DNA of 8,123 bases from Oscillospiraceae bacterium. Its GTDB lineage: Bacteria; Bacillota; Clostridia; Oscillospirales; QAMX01. Numbering within the stretch: the first letter of the stretch is position 1; every line of letters begins with the position of its first letter. Of the stretch, positions 4,602 through 8,123 are shown in pieces. Below the pieces are notes generated by a model. That model did no database searches, was not told the origin of the DNA, and saw only the letters and a program-made list of their open reading frames with translations. The stretch lies in NCBI GenBank assembly GCA_902772625.1, contig CACYBP010000360.1, positions 1 through 8,123 on the forward strand, in the 5' to 3' direction. The position numbers and the translations under genes are program-made.

Positions 4602-6428
4602 ATGAGCAAAGCAGAGCTGATAAACGAGTTTCTTTCCCCCGCCCCCGCTTTTTCCCCCATGCCGTTCTGGTTCTGGAACGACGATCTCTCGGAAGAAGAG
4701 ATCGGGAAACAGATCGGGGAATTCCGGGAGAAGGGCGTGAACGGGTTTGTGATCCATCCGCGCATCGGTCTTCCCGAAAGCATCCCCTATATGGGCGACG
4801 AATGGCTTCATTACGTGCGGTTTGCCGTCAAAGAGGCCAAACGCCTCGGGATGCGGGTCCTTCTCTACGACGAAGCCATGTACCCCTCCGGCTCCTGCCA
4901 CGGCGAGGTGGTGAAAAGGAACCCCGGATACGCGTCGGTCTGCCTGGAGATGCGGAGCGATCCTGCGGAAAAGCCGGGCGAAACGCTGATTGCGGAGACC
5001 GAAAGAGAGGGGAAGCGCTTTGCCTTTTTCGAGTGCTTCTCGGGCGGCACGATCCGGGGCATTCACTTCGGCGAGGACGACGGGGAGCCGGGCGCGCCGA
5101 GATCGGCCGATCTTCTGAATCCCGACGCCGTGAGGAGCTTCATAGAGCTTACGCACGAGAAATATTACGAAGCTCTCGGGGAGGATTTCGGCGGCACGGT
5201 CGCCGGTATCTTCACCGACGAGCCGATGATCTGCGGGAGAGGGGCCAAAAAGGTCCCCTGGACGCCCGGATTCTTAGGGACGCTTCGCCGGAAAGGTCTT
5301 TCAGAGGACGACCTCTTTTTCCTTTTCGACGACCGGGAAAGCGACAGAGCCAAAAGGACGGAAAGGATCTTCCGCAAGGCGATCCGGGAGCGGCTTGAGG
5401 AAAGCTTTTACCGGCAGATCTCCGACTGGTGCAAAGCCCACGGGATCGCCTTGGTCGGCCATCCGGAAAAATCCACCGACATCGCGCTTCTGAAGGATTT
5501 CGACGTGCCGTGCCAGGATATCGTGTGGCGCTATATCGCCCCGGGAAACGGCTCCGCCGTCTCCGGCCCCCACAGCACCATGGCGAAATGCGCCTCGGAC
5601 AGCGCCCGGCACCGCGGCAAAAGGCGAAACGGCAACGAATGCTTCGGCTGCTGCGGGCACGAGGACGATCCCTACGCCTTCACCTACGAGGATATGAAGT
5701 GGTATCTGGACTGGCTCTTCGTCAGGGGGTGCAATCTCATCATCCCCCACGCCTTCTTCTATTCGCTGCGGGGTCCCCGCCGGGAGGAGCGGCCGCCCGA
5801 CGTCGGGAGGAACAGCAGCTTCTGGAACGAATACAACCGGATCTCCGATTATATCAAGCGATGCGCGGCGATGAACACCGACGGCGTAAACGTCACCGAC
5901 GTGGCCATCCTGTGCGGCGCGGACGAGCTTCCCTGGCGCGCGGCCAAAGAGCTTTACGAGGCGCAGATCGAGTTCAATTATCTGGAATACGACCTTTTAG
6001 GGGAATGCCGGATCCGGGACGGACGGTGTAAGATCGCCGGGAACAGCTATAAAATCCTGATCACCGACGGCGTGTTCGACGAGACGGCGGAGGCGTATTT
6101 GAAGGCTTTCACGGAAAGCGGCGGCGTTCTGATCGATTTTGACGCCTGTCCGGATTTCACAGGCTCTGTTTATCGGGCGAGCGATACCGTTCTGCATCTC
6201 GAACGGCGAAAGGATCTCCGGATCACGCACGTAAAAAAATACGGCGTCGATATCCTCTTCTGCACCAACGAGGGCGAAGAGCCCCTGCGCACGGTGATCG
6301 GCGAAAGGATCACCGCGGTTCTGGACGCTGAGGCGGGAACGGTCACGCCGCACGGGGGCGAAGAGTTCCTTCTCGACCTGCCGCCGAGAAAAAGCCTGCA
6401 CCTGATCCTGGAGCGCGATCCCGTCTGA
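4602..6428 (+). CDS. GH106-like (alpha-L-rhamnosidase-related) glycoside hydrolase, short cytoplasmic form
   Basis: The start is the ATG at 4602, giving 608 residues. The frame stays open upstream from a TTG at 4521, but that extension is a leader with hairpins. The ribosome site is weak (GGAAAGAG, about 7 bases away). Family landmarks run through a TIM-barrel: PFWFWNDDLSEEEI (21-34), GVNGFVIHPRIGLP (45-58), MRVLLYDEAMYPSGS (84-98, Glu91), GIFTDEPM (202-209, Glu207), GHPEK (286-290), then VRGCNLIIPHAFFYSLRGPR (374-393) with ERPPDVG (396-402). Either glutamate could be catalytic. The end (about 545-606) looks like a short beta domain, and the long C-terminal beta-sandwich modules of full-size GH106 enzymes, commonly around 1,000 residues, are missing. 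There is no signal peptide, so it probably removes rhamnose-like sugars from imported oligosaccharides. A cysteine cluster CFGCCG (347-352) is odd. The substrate is not established by sequence. Confidence 0.85.
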   Translation: MSKAELINEFLSPAPAFSPMPFWFWNDDLSEEEIGKQIGEFREKGVNGFVIHPRIGLPESIPYMGDEWLHYVRFAVKEAKRLGMRVLLYDEAMYPSGSCHGEVVKRNPGYASVCLEMRSDPAEKPGETLIAETEREGKRFAFFECFSGGTIRGIHFGEDDGEPGAPRSADLLNPDAVRSFIELTHEKYYEALGEDFGGTVAGIFTDEPMICGRGAKKVPWTPGFLGTLRRKGLSEDDLFFLFDDRESDRAKRTERIFRKAIRERLEESFYRQISDWCKAHGIALVGHPEKSTDIALLKDFDVPCQDIVWRYIAPGNGSAVSGPHSTMAKCASDSARHRGKRRNGNECFGCCGHEDDPYAFTYEDMKWYLDWLFVRGCNLIIPHAFFYSLRGPRREERPPDVGRNSSFWNEYNRISDYIKRCAAMNTDGVNVTDVAILCGADELPWRAAKELYEAQIEFNYLEYDLLGECRIRDGRCKIAGNSYKILITDGVFDETAEAYLKAFTESGGVLIDFDACPDFTGSVYRASDTVLHLERRKDLRITHVKKYGVDILFCTNEGEEPLRTVIGERITAVLDAEAGTVTPHGGEEFLLDLPPRKSLHLILERDPV

Positions 6429-6460
6429 GCCTTCTTCGGGAAGGCGCGGGAAAACCCGCG
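6429..6460 (+). other. Two back-to-back hairpins just after the GH106-like gene
   Basis: GCCTTC / GAAGGC (6429-6434 with 6440-6445, loop TTCGG) begins on the first base after the stop codon. It is followed directly by CGCGGG / CCCGCG (6445-6450 with 6455-6460, loop AAAA); the two share one base. Neither has a T-run, so they are more likely 3'-end stabilisers or processing sites than terminators. Confidence 0.5.
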
Positions 6461-6494
6461 GTATCCTTCGGCTTTTTCCCATAACTTCCAAGAC

Positions 6495-6536
6495 GCGCGC
6501 CGGGCCGGGCAAAGCCGGTCCGGCGCGCTTTTTCTT
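6495..6536 (+). terminator. Strong intrinsic terminator of the GH106-like gene
   Basis: A near-perfect GC-rich stem pairs 6495-6508 with 6515-6528, with one G-U wobble, around a GCAAAG loop, and is followed by TTTTTCTT. It is the clearest terminator in the window and ends the glycoside hydrolase transcript. The last T bases of its tail form the -35 box of the next gene, so terminator and promoter are interlocked. Confidence 0.92.
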
Positions 6537-6564
6537 GACTTGTCCGGAGAAGGCGTGATACAAT
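6535..6564 (+). promoter_or_regulatory. Sigma-A promoter of the MBL-fold gene, extended -10
   Basis: TTGACT (6535-6540) and TACAAT (6559-6564) are 18 bases apart, with TGA before the -10 as an extended element. The spacer contains a near-palindrome CTTGTCCGGAGAAG (6539-6552, one mismatched pair), a possible but unproven operator. The predicted start is near 6571. Confidence 0.78.
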
Positions 6565-6574
6565 CAAACAAGAA

Positions 6575-6594
6575 CGGGCGGCCCGACCCGCCCG
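6575..6594 (+). other. Leader hairpin of the MBL-fold gene
   Basis: CGGGCGG (6575-6581) pairs with CCGCCCG (6588-6594) around a 6-base loop, beginning about four bases after the predicted transcription start. The ribosome site at 6605-6610 stays outside the stem. It probably stabilises the 5' end of the mRNA. Confidence 0.5.
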
Positions 6595-6617
6595 GACGGC
6601 GAAAGAGAGGCATGGAT

Positions 6618-7481
6618 ATGAAATTTTTAGGCACCTCCGCGGGAGAGGGCATCCCCGATCCCTTCTGCACCTGCCCGATCTGCGAAAACGCGCGCCGCGT
6701 CGGCGGGAAAGAGCTGCGCACCCGTTCCTCCTTCCTTCTGGATGAGGAGACGATCATCGACCTCGGCGCCGACTACTTTGCCCAGGCGCGGGATCACGCT
6801 CTGCGGCTGGATAAGCTCCGCCGGGTGCTTCTCACCCACACCCACGACGACCATTTCAATTATACCTTCTTCTGGGAGCGTTCGGTGAAGCGCGCGGGGA
6901 CCGACGAGCCTCTGACCGTGATCCTTTCCGAAGAGGGGAAGCGCTTTTTCGACGAGCTTTACGTCATTCAGCCCGCCCTCGGGGGCGAAAAGCTGATTTC
7001 CTCCCCCAACGCGGTCCTCCGCGCGGTGACCCCCGGCGTCCCCTTCGAGGCGGGGGAGTATCGCGTGACCCCGCTTCGCGGCCGCCACAGCACGGTCTAC
7101 GAAAAGAACAGCACCAACTACCTCATCGAGCGGAACGGCGAAAGCCTTTATTACGCACTGGATTCGGGCTATTTTCTGGAGGAGACCTTCGCCGCTCTCC
7201 GGGGCCGCCGCCTCACGTATTTCATCGGCGAATGCACCTTCCCGGTGGATTTCGACTACATGACCCGGGAAAGCGCTCACATGGATAAAAAGCGCTTCGT
7301 GGAAAACCTCGACAGGCTCTACGAGATCGGCGCCGTCGACGAAAAGACGAAGATCTTCGCCACTCATATCAGCCCCTTTGGCTCCACCCACGAGACCCTT
7401 TCGGCCTATTTTGCCTCCCTCGACCGGCCGTACCGGGTGGAGGTGGCCTACGACGGGCTGGAGCTTCCCGCCCTGGGATAA
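6618..7481 (+). CDS. MBL-fold metallo-hydrolase, PhnP-like (possible cyclic phosphodiesterase)
   Basis: Two in-frame ATG codons compete at 6612 and 6618. GAGAGG (6605-6610) is one base from the first and seven from the second, so I use 6618, giving 287 residues. Active-site motifs of the two-metal MBL fold are intact: THTHDDH (His74, His76, Asp78, His79), His157 in GRHST, Asp182 in ALDSGY, and His250 in ATHISP. Near the N-terminus, CTCPIC (Cys17, Cys19, Cys22) matches the CxCxxC structural zinc site that PhnP uses. E. coli PhnP opens 5-phosphoribosyl cyclic phosphate, but no phn (C-P lyase) genes are nearby, and many gut Firmicutes carry such stand-alone homologues. The actual substrate is therefore uncertain, and a nuclease or other phosphodiesterase role remains possible. 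It has its own promoter and is not co-transcribed with the glycoside hydrolase. Confidence 0.88.
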   Translation: MKFLGTSAGEGIPDPFCTCPICENARRVGGKELRTRSSFLLDEETIIDLGADYFAQARDHALRLDKLRRVLLTHTHDDHFNYTFFWERSVKRAGTDEPLTVILSEEGKRFFDELYVIQPALGGEKLISSPNAVLRAVTPGVPFEAGEYRVTPLRGRHSTVYEKNSTNYLIERNGESLYYALDSGYFLEETFAALRGRRLTYFIGECTFPVDFDYMTRESAHMDKKRFVENLDRLYEIGAVDEKTKIFATHISPFGSTHETLSAYFASLDRPYRVEVAYDGLELPALG

Positions 7482-7513
7482 ATCCGGCGCGGGAAAAGGC
7501 CGCCGAATGGGAA

Positions 7514-7542
7514 TTGCGTTTTTCCGCAAGGCGTGATAGAAT
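7514..7542 (+). promoter_or_regulatory. Sigma-A promoter of the alcohol dehydrogenase gene with an inverted repeat
   Basis: TTGCGT (7514-7519) and TAGAAT (7537-7542) are 17 bases apart, with TGA before the -10. An inverted repeat TTGCG-N6-CGCAA (7514-7518 with 7525-7529) covers the -35 and half the spacer. That is where a repressor, for example a redox or fermentation regulator, could bind; the identity is unknown. The predicted start is near 7549. Confidence 0.75.
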
Positions 7543-7556
7543 AGAAAAAAAGACCG

Positions 7557-7581
7557 GCGGGATGGCCTTTCGCCGTCCCGC
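7557..7581 (+). other. Leader hairpin of the alcohol dehydrogenase gene
   Basis: A ten-pair stem (7557-7566 with 7572-7581, one G-U wobble) with a CTTTC loop starts about eight bases after the predicted transcription start. It ends 11 bases before the Shine-Dalgarno AGGAGG, which stays accessible. There is no T-run after it, so it is not a terminator. Confidence 0.6.
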
Positions 7582-7604
7582 GCCTTTCATGAGGAGGAAA
7601 GCAT

Positions 7605-8123
7605 ATGCTGAATTACGTGCACGACGTGCCCACGAAGCTTTATTTCGGCAAAGGGCAGATCTCGCATCTTGCCGACTCGCTCCGGGTCTTCGGGAAAAAC
7701 GTGCTTCTTACCTACGGCGGCGGTTCGATCAAGAAGACCGGGCTTTACGACGAGGTGATGAAGATCCTTTCCGGGGGCGGCTTCGCCGTCACCGAGCTTT
7801 CGGGCATCGAGCCCAACCCCCGCATCGAATCGGTGGAAAAGGGCGTGGCGCTCTGCAAGGAGAACCGGATCGACGTGATCCTCGCCGTGGGCGGCGGGAG
7901 CACCATCGACTGCTCCAAGGCCATCGCCACCGGCGTCTTCTACGAGGGGGACGACCTCTGGCAGATGGTGCGCGACGCCGATCACCGGCAGAAGGCCCTG
8001 CCGCTGGTGGATATCCTGACCCTCAGCGCCACCGGATCGGAATTCGATCCCAGCGCCGTGATCTCCAACCTCAAGACCAACGAAAAGCTGGGCGGCACCT
8101 TCACCTACCCCGCCTTCTCCATC
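7605..8123 (+). CDS. Iron-containing alcohol dehydrogenase, YqhD/butanol-dehydrogenase type (partial)
   Basis: The ATG at 7605 follows a perfect AGGAGG (7592-7597) by 7 bases; the frame is open for 173 codons and leaves the window at the right edge. It opens with NYVHDVPTKLYFGKGQI, typical of group III NAD(P)H-dependent dehydrogenases. GGGSIKKTGLYDEV (38-51) is the segment YqhD uses to hold NADPH, VGGGSTIDCSKAIA (95-108) is the dinucleotide loop, and ATGSE (142-146) is the conserved family motif. The Asp and His residues that bind iron lie beyond the edge, so activity cannot be confirmed. The enzyme would reduce aldehydes such as butyraldehyde to alcohols in fermentation, in the cytoplasm. 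It has its own promoter and leader hairpin. Confidence 0.93.
   Translation, partial: MLNYVHDVPTKLYFGKGQISHLADSLRVFGKNVLLTYGGGSIKKTGLYDEVMKILSGGGFAVTELSGIEPNPRIESVEKGVALCKENRIDVILAVGGGSTIDCSKAIATGVFYEGDDLWQMVRDADHRQKALPLVDILTLSATGSEFDPSAVISNLKTNEKLGGTFTYPAFSI

Noticed and set aside
4485..5156. 223-codon minus-strand frame opposite the start of the GH106-like gene
   Set aside because: Shadow of the conserved GH106-like frame; no ribosome site or domain was seen.
6627..7529. 300-codon open frame on the minus strand opposite the MBL gene
   Set aside because: The plus strand encodes intact MBL motifs with a promoter and ribosome site; the antisense frame shows no recognisable domain.

Overview
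The window looks like ordinary chromosome from a GC-rich anaerobic Firmicute, most likely an uncultured gut-type Clostridia. This rests on strong AGGAGG-type ribosome binding sites, sigma-A promoters with extended -10 boxes, a GTG start, and the gene content: a VanY-type carboxypeptidase, a GH106-like hydrolase without signal peptide, a PhnP-like metallo-hydrolase and an iron alcohol dehydrogenase. The assignment is an inference from style and families, not from a marker gene.

Layout: two blocks diverge from an intergenic region at 3222-3467. The left block is on the minus strand. Reading leftwards it holds a DnaQ/PolC-type DEDDh 3'-5' exonuclease (3221-2541), a BNR/Asp-box sialidase-like protein (2485-1352), an alpha/beta hydrolase with an N-terminal membrane anchor (1348-401), and the start of a membrane protein that runs off the left edge (305-1). 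The sialidase-like and hydrolase genes are 3 bases apart and are almost certainly co-transcribed. The right block is on the plus strand: a membrane-anchored M15B D,D-carboxypeptidase (3468-4430), a short cytoplasmic GH106-like glycoside hydrolase (4602-6428), a PhnP-like MBL-fold hydrolase (6618-7481) and an iron-containing alcohol dehydrogenase cut by the right edge (7605-8123). Each of the last three has its own recognisable promoter, so they are separate units rather than one operon. A textbook terminator lies between the glycoside hydrolase and the MBL gene.

How the genes relate: the exonuclease is nucleic-acid housekeeping, the carboxypeptidase trims peptidoglycan stem peptides, the two glycan-related proteins probably act on imported oligosaccharides because neither has a signal peptide, and the alcohol dehydrogenase is fermentative. 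I see no single pathway and no mobile element, CRISPR array, tRNA or rRNA.

Most worth a second look: (1) an 11-bp-phased set of TTACA direct repeats (3354-3427) covering the missing -35 box of the carboxypeptidase promoter, the architecture of an OmpR/PhoB-family response-regulator site; (2) a recurring design in three consecutive plus-strand genes, an extended -10 promoter with GCGTG followed within about ten bases of the predicted start by a GC-rich hairpin; (3) a perfect but start-less Shine-Dalgarno inside a leader hairpin that also reads as an antisense-facing terminator; (4) an extremely arginine-rich cytoplasmic tail on the carboxypeptidase. I did not find convincing evidence of a wholly new multi-gene system.
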